Positions 35,453-43,260 of a stretch of DNA of 64,000 nucleotides are shown piece after piece (position 1 is the stretch's first letter; the number at the start of each line of letters is the position of its first letter). The notes under the pieces were generated by a model. The model saw nothing but the letters and a program-made list of their open reading frames with translations, made no database searches and was not told where the DNA came from. Location: positions 248,001 to 312,000 of the forward strand of contig CAWJWO010000001.1 in assembly GCA_963846585.1 (NCBI GenBank), in the 5' to 3' direction. Origin of the DNA: JAAUTT01 sp963846585. GTDB taxonomy: Bacteria > Bacteroidota > Bacteroidia > Bacteroidales > JAAUTT01. A program made the position numbers and the translations under genes.

Positions 35453-36121
35453 ATGGCCGAAATAATTGCAAACGAAGGCGGCGGAAAACATAAAGGCAAA
35501 CGAAGGGCTAAAAAGCTGTCGACACACATAGATATGACACCTATGGTTGACCTTGCATGCCTTATGCTCACTTTTTTCATGCTTACAACAGCCTTCGCCA
35601 AACCAAAAATATTCGAAATTGTAATGCCTGATAAGACACCGCCAAAGGAAAAACCACCTGAGGTTCCTTCCAAGAGGGTAGTAAATTTTATTCTTGATGA
35701 AAATAATAAAGTGTACTGGTATAACGGGATGATAAAAGATCCAAAAAATTTACCGCAACTTTACGAAACAGACTATAGCAAGGATGGTATCCGTAAAATA
35801 ATCCTGAACCGTAATAAGGATATTTTTAACCAGATAGAACAACTTCGTCAGGATGTGCTCTCAAATAAGCTTAAAATAAGCCGTGATAGCCTTACCAATT
35901 TGGAAAAAGTGGTAAAAAGGAATGATAAAGAAGGGCCGATATTTATGATTAAGGCAACTGATAAGGCCAAATATGGAAATTTTGTTGATATTATCGATGA
36001 AATGGCTATTACGAATGCCGCACATTATGCAGTAACTGATCTTAATAATTATGAAAAAAAGATGCTGGATGCTGTTAAAGGCACTTCGCCTGTCACCACT
36101 TCAGACAAGAAAATAAAATAA
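35453..36121 (+). CDS. exbD: ExbD/TolR-family biopolymer transport protein (second copy)
   Basis: 222 residues. A basic N-terminus (KHKGKRRAKKLSTH) precedes the helix IDMTPMVDLACLMLTFFMLT with the same conserved Asp, then KPKIFEIVMPDKTPPKEKPP and a periplasmic domain. It diverges strongly from the preceding copy outside the helix, so it is an old paralog. An 18-bp gap separates it from each neighbour; same operon. Confidence 0.92.
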   Translation: MAEIIANEGGGKHKGKRRAKKLSTHIDMTPMVDLACLMLTFFMLTTAFAKPKIFEIVMPDKTPPKEKPPEVPSKRVVNFILDENNKVYWYNGMIKDPKNLPQLYETDYSKDGIRKIILNRNKDIFNQIEQLRQDVLSNKLKISRDSLTNLEKVVKRNDKEGPIFMIKATDKAKYGNFVDIIDEMAITNAAHYAVTDLNNYEKKMLDAVKGTSPVTTSDKKIK

Positions 36122-36139
36122 ACTTTCAAAACCTTTATT

Positions 36140-36925
36140 ATGACAACTAAAAAAAATATGAATGTAAAGGCCGAAAGTTTGGATGATATTGTATTTGAAG
36201 GACGTAATAAGGAATATGGCGCATATTATATCCGTAAAAAATATAACAGGTTCATACTTACTGCCTTTTTAATAGCGTTCGTTATTGTAACAACTGCTGC
36301 GGTAGTACCACTAATTGAAAGTTATTACAATAAAGAAAAAAATGCCAAAAAACTTCAGAAAATCGTAACCATGGAGATGGAAAAGCTTGATAAGGACGAG
36401 CCGCCACCACCTCCCCCACCACCTCCTCCTCCTGAAGCTATTCAGGAACAGGTCAAATTCAGGGCTCCGGTTGTGGTTGATACGGTTAAAGAAGAGGTTC
36501 AGCTTGCTTCAACAGACGACATTATTACCGATACAAAAAACGATGCCCCGCCTACCGAAATAGTTGTGAAAGAAAAGAATGATGCGGTTGTTGTTGAAGA
36601 GGAAAAAGTATTTATAAGCGTGGAAGAAAACGCAACCTTTCAGGGTGGTGATATAAGTGGTTTTGCTACCTGGGTTAAGGAACACATAGTTTTTCCCGAA
36701 AGCGCTTTGGAGATGGGTATCGAAGGAAGAGTTACCGTACAATTTGTAGTTAATTCCAAAGGTAAAATAGAAAAAATTAGTGTATTACGTGGCGTGGACC
36801 CTGTGCTTGATCAGGCAGTTGTGAATGCAATACAAAGCTCTCCCAAATGGACACCTGGTAAACAAGGCGGTAAACCTGTAAAACAGCAGTTTGTTATACC
36901 GGTGAATTTCAAATTAACTAAATAA
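36140..36925 (+). CDS. tonB: TonB energy transducer
   Basis: 261 residues. The cytoplasmic N-terminus DDIVFEGRNKEYGAYYIRKK is the Bacteroidota TonB signature. One membrane helix lies at about 38-58, then a Lys/Glu stretch and 11 consecutive prolines (88-98) that give the rigid periplasmic spacer. The C-terminal TonB domain (about 165-261) has GRVTVQFVVNSKGKIEKISV, VVNAIQSSPKWTPGKQGG and PVKQQFVIPVNFKL. It transmits ExbBD energy to TonB-dependent outer-membrane receptors such as SusC-type transporters. Last gene of the operon, followed by a terminator at 37026-37054. Confidence 0.94.
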   Translation: MTTKKNMNVKAESLDDIVFEGRNKEYGAYYIRKKYNRFILTAFLIAFVIVTTAAVVPLIESYYNKEKNAKKLQKIVTMEMEKLDKDEPPPPPPPPPPPEAIQEQVKFRAPVVVDTVKEEVQLASTDDIITDTKNDAPPTEIVVKEKNDAVVVEEEKVFISVEENATFQGGDISGFATWVKEHIVFPESALEMGIEGRVTVQFVVNSKGKIEKISVLRGVDPVLDQAVVNAIQSSPKWTPGKQGGKPVKQQFVIPVNFKLTK

Positions 36926-36926
36926 T

Positions 36927-36965
36927 AGCTAGGGGACAGGGACTAGGGGCTAGTGGCTAGTGGGG
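36927..36965. repeat. GGGGCTAGGGACTAGGG-type repeat after tonB
   Basis: AGCTAGGGGACAGGGACTAG then GGGCTAGTGGCTAGTGGGGG, starting at the tonB stop codon. The same words occur after the GT2 gene (11442-11474) and inverted before the flavoprotein gene (43195-43232). Confidence 0.7.
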
Positions 36966-37025
36966 GAAAATTATAATAGTTACTGGTTTTCCTTAAAACA
37001 AAATAATTGATATAAAAATAAATAG

Positions 37026-37054
37026 GACGGCTGATAACAAGCCGTCTTTTTTTT
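37026..37054 (+). terminator. Intrinsic terminator of the exbBD-tonB operon
   Basis: A 7-bp stem GACGGCT (37026-37032) / AGCCGTC (37040-37046) with a 7-nt loop is followed by eight Ts (37047-37054). It is 100 bp after the tonB stop, beyond the repeat block. Confidence 0.85.
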
Positions 37055-37060
37055 ATTCTG

Positions 37061-37092
37061 TTTGTATATAGGCCCAAAAGTTATTATCTTTA
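37061..37092 (+). promoter_or_regulatory. Promoter of the aspartase gene
   Basis: TTTG (37061-37064), 20 nt, TATCTTTA (37085-37092; 7 of 8 to TAnnTTTG). The predicted start near 37099 gives a leader of about 13 nt to the ATG at 37112. It begins just after the upstream terminator. Confidence 0.55.
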
Positions 37093-37111
37093 CTTGTATA
37101 ATTGATTAAAT

Positions 37112-38548
37112 ATGAGGGTAGAATCAGACTTTTTAGGTGAACGTGAATTAAGTCCTGATGCATTATTTGGAATACAATCTCTCCGTGCTAATGAAAATTT
37201 TCCTGATAAAACTCCATTTGCCATTGAGTGGTACAAAGCCATAGGTATTACAAAACTTGCTTGTTACAATACTTACAGGAAATTTAAAAAGGCCGTAAGC
37301 GATCTCCCTTCTAATGAAAAGGCAAACCTGAGCTTTATTGATGATAAAATTCTGGATGCCATGGAAAAAAGTGCCATGGAAGTTTGCGAAGGCCTTCATT
37401 ATGAGAATTTCATCGTTCCGGCCATACAGGGTGGTGCCGGTACGAGTATTAATATGAATCTTAATGAAATAATTGCCAACCGGTCCTTACAATTGATAGG
37501 AAAACATCCAGGAGATTATTCAGTTGTCGACCCCCTCGAACATGCCAATGTTTATCAGTCTACAAACGATGTTATCCCTACTTCTTTGAAAATTACAATC
37601 ATGCGGTTGTTAAACCTTCTTGAAGAGTCAATTAACAGGCATAGGAGTAAAATTGAGGAAATTGAAAACGATAACCGTGATACCTTAAGGATTGGTTATA
37701 CACAAATGCAGGAAGCAGTCCCGTCATCATACGGCCGTCTGTTCAGCACATATTCGGAAGCTTTATCAAGGGATTGGTGGAGAGTTTCCAAATGTTCGGA
37801 ACGCATTAAAGTTGTCAACCTGGGCGGAGGGGCTATTGGGACTGGACTTTCAATATCCCGTTTTTTTATCATGGAAGTTGTTCAGGAACTTCAAAGACTT
37901 ACAGGATTACCGGTAACCAGGGGTGAAAACCTCCAGGATGCCACCAATAACCTTGATTCCCTGGTTGAAATACATGCTACTGTTAAGGCCCACGCTGTTA
38001 ACCTGCATAAAATAGTTTCTGATTTAAGGCTGTTATCTTCAGATGTTGCTGCCTCCCATGAAATTGAAATACCTGCTAAACAGGTTGGAAGTACTATTAT
38101 GCCAGGGAAAATTAATCCGGTTATCTCCGAATTTGTAATAGGTGCAGCACATAAAACCTATTCAAACGATGTATTGGTTACTTCTCTTTGTGCAGAAGGA
38201 TGTTTAGAATTAAATGCCTATATTCCTGTTATAGGCCATGCTATAATCGAAAGCCTCAATCTTCTTATCGCCGCTAACGAAACTATATTTGAAAATCTGT
38301 TAACAGGATTAATAATCCATAAAGAGATTGCAGAAAAGCGCCTGCTTAAAAGTCCTGCCATTACTACAGCTTTAAGCCAGTACATTGGATATCATCAGGC
38401 TGCCAAACTAGCCCTCGAAATGAAAACCTCCAAAAAAGATATCTATGAGGCCAACAGAAAGCTTCATTTAATTGACGAAAAGTTGCTGCAACAAATACTG
38501 GAACCTCATAATTTGCTTAAGTTGGGGTTTTCGGTGAGAAATTCTTAA
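37112..38548 (+). CDS. aspA: Aspartate ammonia-lyase (aspartase/fumarase superfamily)
   Basis: 478 residues. N-terminus RVESDFLGERELSPDALFGI with QSLRANENF, motif NVYQSTNDVIPTSLKI, EAVPSSYGRLFSTYSEAL, and the superfamily signature GSTIMPGKINPV containing the catalytic serine loop. The enzyme deaminates aspartate to fumarate and ammonia. In fermentative bacteria an aspartase is often encoded with the hydrogenase maturases hydE/hydF/hydG, and hydF-hydE lie 2 kb downstream here, so the association is noteworthy although two opposing genes intervene. Fumarase activity cannot be ruled out by sequence reading alone. Its stop codon is the start of a palindromic repeat element. Confidence 0.88.
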   Translation: MRVESDFLGERELSPDALFGIQSLRANENFPDKTPFAIEWYKAIGITKLACYNTYRKFKKAVSDLPSNEKANLSFIDDKILDAMEKSAMEVCEGLHYENFIVPAIQGGAGTSINMNLNEIIANRSLQLIGKHPGDYSVVDPLEHANVYQSTNDVIPTSLKITIMRLLNLLEESINRHRSKIEEIENDNRDTLRIGYTQMQEAVPSSYGRLFSTYSEALSRDWWRVSKCSERIKVVNLGGGAIGTGLSISRFFIMEVVQELQRLTGLPVTRGENLQDATNNLDSLVEIHATVKAHAVNLHKIVSDLRLLSSDVAASHEIEIPAKQVGSTIMPGKINPVISEFVIGAAHKTYSNDVLVTSLCAEGCLELNAYIPVIGHAIIESLNLLIAANETIFENLLTGLIIHKEIAEKRLLKSPAITTALSQYIGYHQAAKLALEMKTSKKDIYEANRKLHLIDEKLLQQILEPHNLLKLGFSVRNS

Positions 38549-38713
38549 CCCCAACCCCTTAAAAAAAGGGGCCATAACTTTACTTCGAAAAATTGCTTAA
38601 CTTATTTAAAAAGTTTAAATTTTAATTAATAGATAAAACGAATAATATTAAATAAACTAAAGTACTTTTATCAGATAACAGTTATAGCCCCTTTTTAAGT
38701 GGTTGGGGTTAAG
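38546..38713. repeat. Palindromic element with CCCCAACCCC arms (168 bp)
   Basis: Left arm 38546-38578 (TTAACCCCAACCCCTTAAAA then GGGGCCATAAC) is complementary to right arm 38682-38713 (GTTATAGCCCCTTTTTAAGT then GGTTGGGGTTAA). Each arm also holds an internal CCCC/GGGG hairpin. The left arm reappears alone at 25675-25709. The first three bases are the aspA stop codon. The AT-rich centre has no open frame. Confidence 0.9.
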
Positions 38714-38776
38714 CATATTACAATAATAATCTAATTTCTTAAATCAAACAAATGTTAAATAATAATTTCTTTACGA

Positions 38777-39640
38777 TTATTTCTCAGCCAGGAGTTTTTG
38801 TTTGCACACTTTTAGCACTTCTTCCTGTTCCTTGCTGATGGTTGGGTATTCAAGGCCTAATGATTTCAATGTCTGCACAATAACTTCCGAAATCATTAAA
38901 CGGGCATACCACTTTTTATCGGAAGGTATCACATACCATGGAGCGTTTACAGTACTGGTTTTTTGAATAGTATCCTGGTAACATTTCTGGTAATCATTCC
39001 AGTATTGCCGTTCATTAATATCTGCATTTGAAAATTTCCAGTTTTTTGTTTTATCTTCTATACGCTCAAGTAGTCTATCCTTTTGTTCTTCTTTTGATAT
39101 GTGAAGAAAAAATTTAATAGTAATGATTCCATTTTCATACAGGTATTGTTCAAAATTACATATTTGCCGGAACCTGTTTTTCCAAATGTCATCCTTAACC
39201 ATTGCTTTTGGAATATGTTGGTTTTTTATGAGGTCGTGCACACGAACTACCAGCACATCTTCATAATAGGACCGGTTAAATATGCCTATTAATCCCCGTT
39301 CAGGAAGATTTTTTGATGCACGCCAAAGGTAATCGTGATTTAATTCTTCCACAGAAGGTTGTTTGAAACTATGCACTGTAGTAGCTTGTGGATTCAATCC
39401 GGACATTACATGTTTTATTGCCCCGTCCTTCCCTGCTGTATCCATTGCCTGAAAAATAATTAATAAAGCATATTGATCCTGTGCGTATAGTTTTCCCTGA
39501 AGATCCGCCATTAATTCAATATTTTCTAAAAGTTGTTTTTCAGTCTCTTCTTTTGATTCAAATTTGCCTGTTTGATTGGTTTTAAATTCTGACAGATTAA
39601 AGGCTGAATTATGCTCAATCTTAAATTTGCTTATATCCAT
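38777..39640 (-). CDS. ppk2: Polyphosphate kinase 2 family protein (PPK2)
   Basis: 287 residues. Walker A AMDTAGKDGAIKHVM (about 66-80), then GLNPQATTVHSFKQPSVEEL, the lid/Walker B region NRSYYEDVLVVRVHDLI and RQICNFEQYLYENG, and WYVIPSDKKWYARLMI. This single-domain PPK2 transfers phosphate between inorganic polyphosphate and nucleotides; the length and the spacing of these motifs are closest to class III enzymes, which phosphorylate AMP and ADP. No polyphosphate kinase 1 gene is in the window. Cytoplasmic, single gene. Confidence 0.9.
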   Translation of the reverse strand: MDISKFKIEHNSAFNLSEFKTNQTGKFESKEETEKQLLENIELMADLQGKLYAQDQYALLIIFQAMDTAGKDGAIKHVMSGLNPQATTVHSFKQPSVEELNHDYLWRASKNLPERGLIGIFNRSYYEDVLVVRVHDLIKNQHIPKAMVKDDIWKNRFRQICNFEQYLYENGIITIKFFLHISKEEQKDRLLERIEDKTKNWKFSNADINERQYWNDYQKCYQDTIQKTSTVNAPWYVIPSDKKWYARLMISEVIVQTLKSLGLEYPTISKEQEEVLKVCKQKLLAEK

Positions 39641-39718
39641 TATTTTTTCCTATTATTTATTGTTCACACTGTTGCCTGTCCTCTGTCCTCTGTCCTCTGT
39701 CTACTGCACATCTGCACA
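39641..39718. repeat. CTGTCCT heptad array
   Basis: 39674-39711 contains CTGTCCTCTGTCCTCTGTCC and CTGTCTACTGCACATCTGCAC words. They sit between the MBL gene stop and the PPK2 start, so they also serve as the PPK2 leader. Related TTCTGTCTTC words occur at 705-755 and 40599-40620, and complementary GAAGACAGAAGACAG at 43051-43080. Confidence 0.7.
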
Positions 39719-40471
39719 TCATTTCATCATCCTCACCCTTATTTCAATATCCTTCCGGTCTTTTAACAGTGCCAGTAACTTATTTACATCAGTTTCACCA
39801 TAATGATAAGGATAAAGTATTTTTGGGTGTATCATTTTTGCTGCATCGGCAGTCTGTTCCGGTGTCATCGTGTAAGGTTGGTTCATTGGAATAAAGGCGA
39901 TATCGATTTTCCCAAAGTTTTTCATCTCAGGAATATTTTCAGTATCGCCGGCAATATACATTCTTATATTACCAAAAGTTAAAATATAGCCATTTCCTTC
40001 CCCTTTAGGATGATATGGTTGTCCATCAGGCCGTTTTGCTGTTAAATTATATGCAGGTACTGCCTGGATTCCTATTCCGTGATAATTTTGCACATCACCG
40101 TTTTTCATTATAGTTTTATTTTCTTTGTATTTTGCAATCCGATCACATGCTTCTGTATAAAATATATGCGTAGATTCTTTTTTAATTGCCGATATAGCAA
40201 TTGTATCCATATGGTCCATGTGATCATGAGTTACAATAATCAAATCAGCTTTGGGAAGATAAGAATAATTTCCCACTTTGGAAAACGGGTCTGCATAAAT
40301 TGTAAGCTTATTAAATTCAAACCATAATGACCCATGTCCCACAAAATGAATTATCAGGTTACCCTGGTTGGTACTAATAGTATCAGGTTTTTGAACTGCT
40401 ACAGATTTTGCTGAGCTCATATTCATATTAATCATGGCAACTATAATAATAATACAATATCTTGTTTTCAT
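39719..40471 (-). CDS. Exported metallo-beta-lactamase-fold hydrolase (UlaG/YtkL-like)
   Basis: 250 residues. Signal peptide 1-24 (CIIIIVAMINMNMSSAKS). The metal motif THDHMDHMD (HxHxDH type), with KADLIIV before it and YIAGDTENIPEM and LYPYHYGETDV later, gives a complete two-metal MBL site. VGHGSLWFEFNKLTIYADPF matches the UlaG-like branch (L-ascorbate-6-P lactonase-like, UPF0173). The substrate is unknown, and the export signal is unusual for the cytoplasmic UlaG relatives. Single gene, divergent from hydF. Confidence 0.85.
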   Translation of the reverse strand: MKTRYCIIIIVAMINMNMSSAKSVAVQKPDTISTNQGNLIIHFVGHGSLWFEFNKLTIYADPFSKVGNYSYLPKADLIIVTHDHMDHMDTIAISAIKKESTHIFYTEACDRIAKYKENKTIMKNGDVQNYHGIGIQAVPAYNLTAKRPDGQPYHPKGEGNGYILTFGNIRMYIAGDTENIPEMKNFGKIDIAFIPMNQPYTMTPEQTADAAKMIHPKILYPYHYGETDVNKLLALLKDRKDIEIRVRMMK

Positions 40472-40542
40472 ATCATATCAATTAGTTTTAGTAAAATTAA
40501 TTAAATTATTGCATGATGTCAAGTAATTTTGATTCTTAAGAG

Positions 40543-40550
40543 TAAATTTG
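40543..40550 (+). promoter_or_regulatory. Candidate -7 element upstream of hydF
   Basis: TAAATTTG (exact TAnnTTTG) on the plus strand, with another exact match TAATTTTG at 40524-40531. No TTTG lies at the correct distance upstream. If used, the hydF leader would be about 125 nt and would contain GGATGGTAGGATTG, TTCTGTCTTC and GGTTCCTGGTTCTTG repeat words (40564-40663). Confidence 0.35.
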
Positions 40551-40682
40551 TATTAAGAAAAGTAGGATGGTAGGATTGTAGGATAGTAAAATCTGATTTC
40601 TGCTTTCTGTCTTCTTTTTAGTCCTCAGTCTTGGTTCCTGGTTCTTGATACCTGGCTCTAAAAAAAATAATGTATATAAAAT

Positions 40683-41912
40683 ATGAACTCAAAAGGAAAA
40701 GATGCAAAGCCACATATTGGAATATTCGGATGCCGGAATAAAGGTAAAAGTTCAATCATAAATGTATTTGCCAAACAAGAAGTGGCAATTGTTTCTGCTA
40801 TACCTGGGACCACAACTGATCCGGTAAAAAAATCGATTGAAATTCCTGGTATTGGACCTGTTATCCTTATTGACACAGCTGGAATTGACGATTCAGGTGA
40901 ATTGGGATTAATGCGTACTGAGAAATCAATAGAAACAATAAATACGGTTGATGCTGCTTTACTAATCATATCAGACAATTATATCGGAGATACGGAAAAT
41001 AAACTAATAAATACTTTTACTGATTTTGATATTCCATATTTATTAATTCACAACAAAGCGGATATCCAACCATTAAGTATAGATGTTAAAAAGCAAATTG
41101 AAAAAGAAACCGGAACTCAGGTAATTGATTTCAGTGCTGTTAATCCGGCAGGATTAGAAAACCTTATAATTGAAATAAAAAAAATTATACCACAATCGGC
41201 ATATCAAAAAACATCATTGGTTGGGAACCTGGTTAAGCATGGAGATACTGTTCTTCTTATCACTCCTGTTGATATCGAAGCTCCGGAAGGCCGCTTAATC
41301 CTGCCCCAAATTCAGGTTATACGTGATGTTCTCGATAATGATTGCATTGCAATAGTAGTAAAGGAACGTGAACTGGATACATTTTTAAAAAGGCTTTCAC
41401 CCAGGCCCTCACTGGCAATTACTGACAGCCAGGTATTTTTAAAAGCCGATGCAAGCATCCCAAAGGATATTCCGCTTACAAGCTTTAGCATAGTACTTGC
41501 ATATAATAAAGGCGATTTTGATAACTATCTTAAAGGTACACCTCATCTGGGAAAGTTAAAGGACGGGGATAGATTGTTAATCCTTGAATCGTGCACGCAC
41601 CATGTATCATGCGATGATATTGGCCGTATGAAGATCCCACGCTGGATTTCAAATTTTAGCGGCCGAAAGCTCGATTTCGACGTTGTATCAGGTTTAGATT
41701 CCCTTCCACGGGAAATCCACGATTATGCCATAGTCATTCAATGCGGGGGATGCATGATAACACGGAAACAACTGATGAACAGGCTCAAACCTGCCATCGA
41801 TGCAGGAATACCAGTAACTAATTACGGTATGACTATCGCCTGGGTGCAGGGAATTTATGAACGGGCTGTTTCTCCCTTTACTAAAATTCCTGTTTCCTCC
41901 GACTATCTATAG
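40683..41912 (+). CDS. hydF: [FeFe]-hydrogenase H-cluster maturation GTPase HydF
   Basis: 409 residues. N-terminal Era/TrmE-like GTPase: G1 GCRNKGKSS (16-24), G2 threonines in IPGTTTDPV, G3 DTAG (64-67), G4 NKAD in LLIHNKADI, G5-like FSAVN. A dimerisation domain follows (EAPEGRLILPQIQVIRDVLD). The C-terminal [4Fe-4S] domain has ligands C-x-H in ESCTHHVSC and C-x-x-C in QCGGCMITR. HydF is the scaffold on which the diiron subcluster is assembled and passed to apo-hydrogenase. It lies 9 bp before hydE in one operon. The hydrogenase itself and hydG are not in the window. Confidence 0.94.
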   Translation: MNSKGKDAKPHIGIFGCRNKGKSSIINVFAKQEVAIVSAIPGTTTDPVKKSIEIPGIGPVILIDTAGIDDSGELGLMRTEKSIETINTVDAALLIISDNYIGDTENKLINTFTDFDIPYLLIHNKADIQPLSIDVKKQIEKETGTQVIDFSAVNPAGLENLIIEIKKIIPQSAYQKTSLVGNLVKHGDTVLLITPVDIEAPEGRLILPQIQVIRDVLDNDCIAIVVKERELDTFLKRLSPRPSLAITDSQVFLKADASIPKDIPLTSFSIVLAYNKGDFDNYLKGTPHLGKLKDGDRLLILESCTHHVSCDDIGRMKIPRWISNFSGRKLDFDVVSGLDSLPREIHDYAIVIQCGGCMITRKQLMNRLKPAIDAGIPVTNYGMTIAWVQGIYERAVSPFTKIPVSSDYL

Positions 41913-41921
41913 AAAACTAAA

Positions 41922-43016
41922 ATGAGAGATTTACTTTATAAGGAAAATCTGGAAAAGGAGGATATTGTTAAACTTCTCATGGCTGATGAGGATGAAACAA
42001 AACAATTGTTTGCCAGGTCTTCCGAAGTAAAGGAAGCATTTGTAGGTAATACAGTATATTTCCGTGGTCTGATTGAATTTTCAAATATTTGTGGGAAAAA
42101 TTGTTATTATTGCGGAATTCGCGCCGGAAACTTAAATTTAGAACGTTACAACCTGTCAAACGATGAAATCCTGGATGCTGCCAGGTTTGCATACGAAAAC
42201 CATTATGCATCGGTTGTTCTTCAATCCGGCGAAGTTGCAAGTGACTCTTTTTGTAAGCGGATTGAATATATTTTACATGAAATAAAAAACAGATTCAATG
42301 GAAATTTAGGAGTTACCCTTTCACTTGGAGAACAATGTGAAGAGGTATACCAAAGATGGTTCAACGCGGGAGCACACAGATATTTACTGAGAATAGAAAC
42401 AACCAACCAGGACTTGTTTCAACGTATACATCCAAACGATTTGCATCATAGCTTCGATACAAGGATGCAATGTTTATATTCTTTGAAGAAAATCGGGTAC
42501 CAGGTTGGTACCGGAGTAATGATGGGACTTCCTTTTCAGACATTAGAGGATTTAGCTGACGATTTGATATTTATTCGCAGTTTCGATGCAGATATGGTTG
42601 GAATGGGCCCATATATAGAACATCCTGATACACCTTTATTTAAATATCGCCAACTTTTACTTCCCAGGAAGGAACGCCTGATAATTGGTTTAAAAATGAT
42701 TGCTATCCTAAGGTTGATGATGAAAGATATTAACATTGCATCGGCTACGGCATTACAGGCAATAGATTCTATGGGCCGTGAAAAAGGCATTAAGGTTGGT
42801 GCAAATATCCTGATGCCCAATATAACACCGGCACAATACAGGAACAAATATAAACTTTATGAGGACAAGCCATGCATTGATGAAAATCCGGATGACTGCC
42901 TGCAATGCCTTGAAACCCGGATCAGTATAACCGGAAATACAATAGGTTATGATCAGTGGGGAGATTCCCGCAGGTTCCGGAATAGGAAGAAGGAAGAGGG
43001 ACGTGAAAGGACGTGA
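41922..43016 (+). CDS. hydE: [FeFe]-hydrogenase H-cluster radical SAM maturase HydE
   Basis: 364 residues. Radical SAM motif NICGKNCYYCGIRAGN with C57, C61 and C64, followed by NLERYNLSNDEILDAA and the SAM-binding VLQSGE. Further conserved regions are YLLRIETTNQDLFQRIHPND, GTGVMMGLPFQTLEDLADDL, and IASATALQAIDSMGREKGIK followed by VGANILMPN. The optional second cluster motif C-x7-C-x2-C is present (PCIDENPDDCLQC). HydE acts on the organometallic precursor in dithiomethylamine assembly with HydG and HydF. The last residues (GRERT, then TGA) are encoded by the GGACGTGAAA tandem repeat that continues into the gap, so the natural C-terminus has probably been replaced by repeat sequence. Confidence 0.94.
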   Translation: MRDLLYKENLEKEDIVKLLMADEDETKQLFARSSEVKEAFVGNTVYFRGLIEFSNICGKNCYYCGIRAGNLNLERYNLSNDEILDAARFAYENHYASVVLQSGEVASDSFCKRIEYILHEIKNRFNGNLGVTLSLGEQCEEVYQRWFNAGAHRYLLRIETTNQDLFQRIHPNDLHHSFDTRMQCLYSLKKIGYQVGTGVMMGLPFQTLEDLADDLIFIRSFDADMVGMGPYIEHPDTPLFKYRQLLLPRKERLIIGLKMIAILRLMMKDINIASATALQAIDSMGREKGIKVGANILMPNITPAQYRNKYKLYEDKPCIDENPDDCLQCLETRISITGNTIGYDQWGDSRRFRNRKKEEGRERT

Positions 43017-43260
43017 AAGGACGTGAAAAGACGTGGAGGGACGTGAAAAAGAAGACAGAAGACAGAGAACAGAAAACAGAGGATCTTATTGGCGATTCTA
43101 GATTTTGGATTCTAGATTTAAGATTTATGAATTACAACTTAAGTAGAACTAATTAAATCGCAAATCGCAAATCGCGAATCTGAAATCGCAATTCTCCAGC
43201 CCTAGTCCCTAGTCCCTAGCCACTGGCCCCTCTTATAAACAAATAAACGTATAAACAATA
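42999..43260. repeat. Composite repeat gap after hydE (10-nt array plus heptad words)
   Basis: 42999-43050 holds about five GGACGTGAAA units, the first two inside hydE. Then come GAAGACAGAAGACAGAGAAC (43051-43080), GATTCTAGATTTTGGATTCTAG (as separate TTCTAGA words, 43094-43126), CGCAAATCGCAAATCGCGAATC (CGCAAAT heptads, 43159-43181), CCTAGTCCCTAGTCCCTAG (43200-43219), and ATAAACAAATAAACGTATAAAC up to the TTG start at 43261. There are six different words in 260 bp and no gene. Confidence 0.9.

Noticed and set aside
41922..43016. Radical SAM protein as HydG or BioB
   Set aside because: The C-x3-C-x2-C context, the C-x7-C-x2-C second site, the length and the adjacency to hydF fit HydE; the HydG C-terminal extension is missing.
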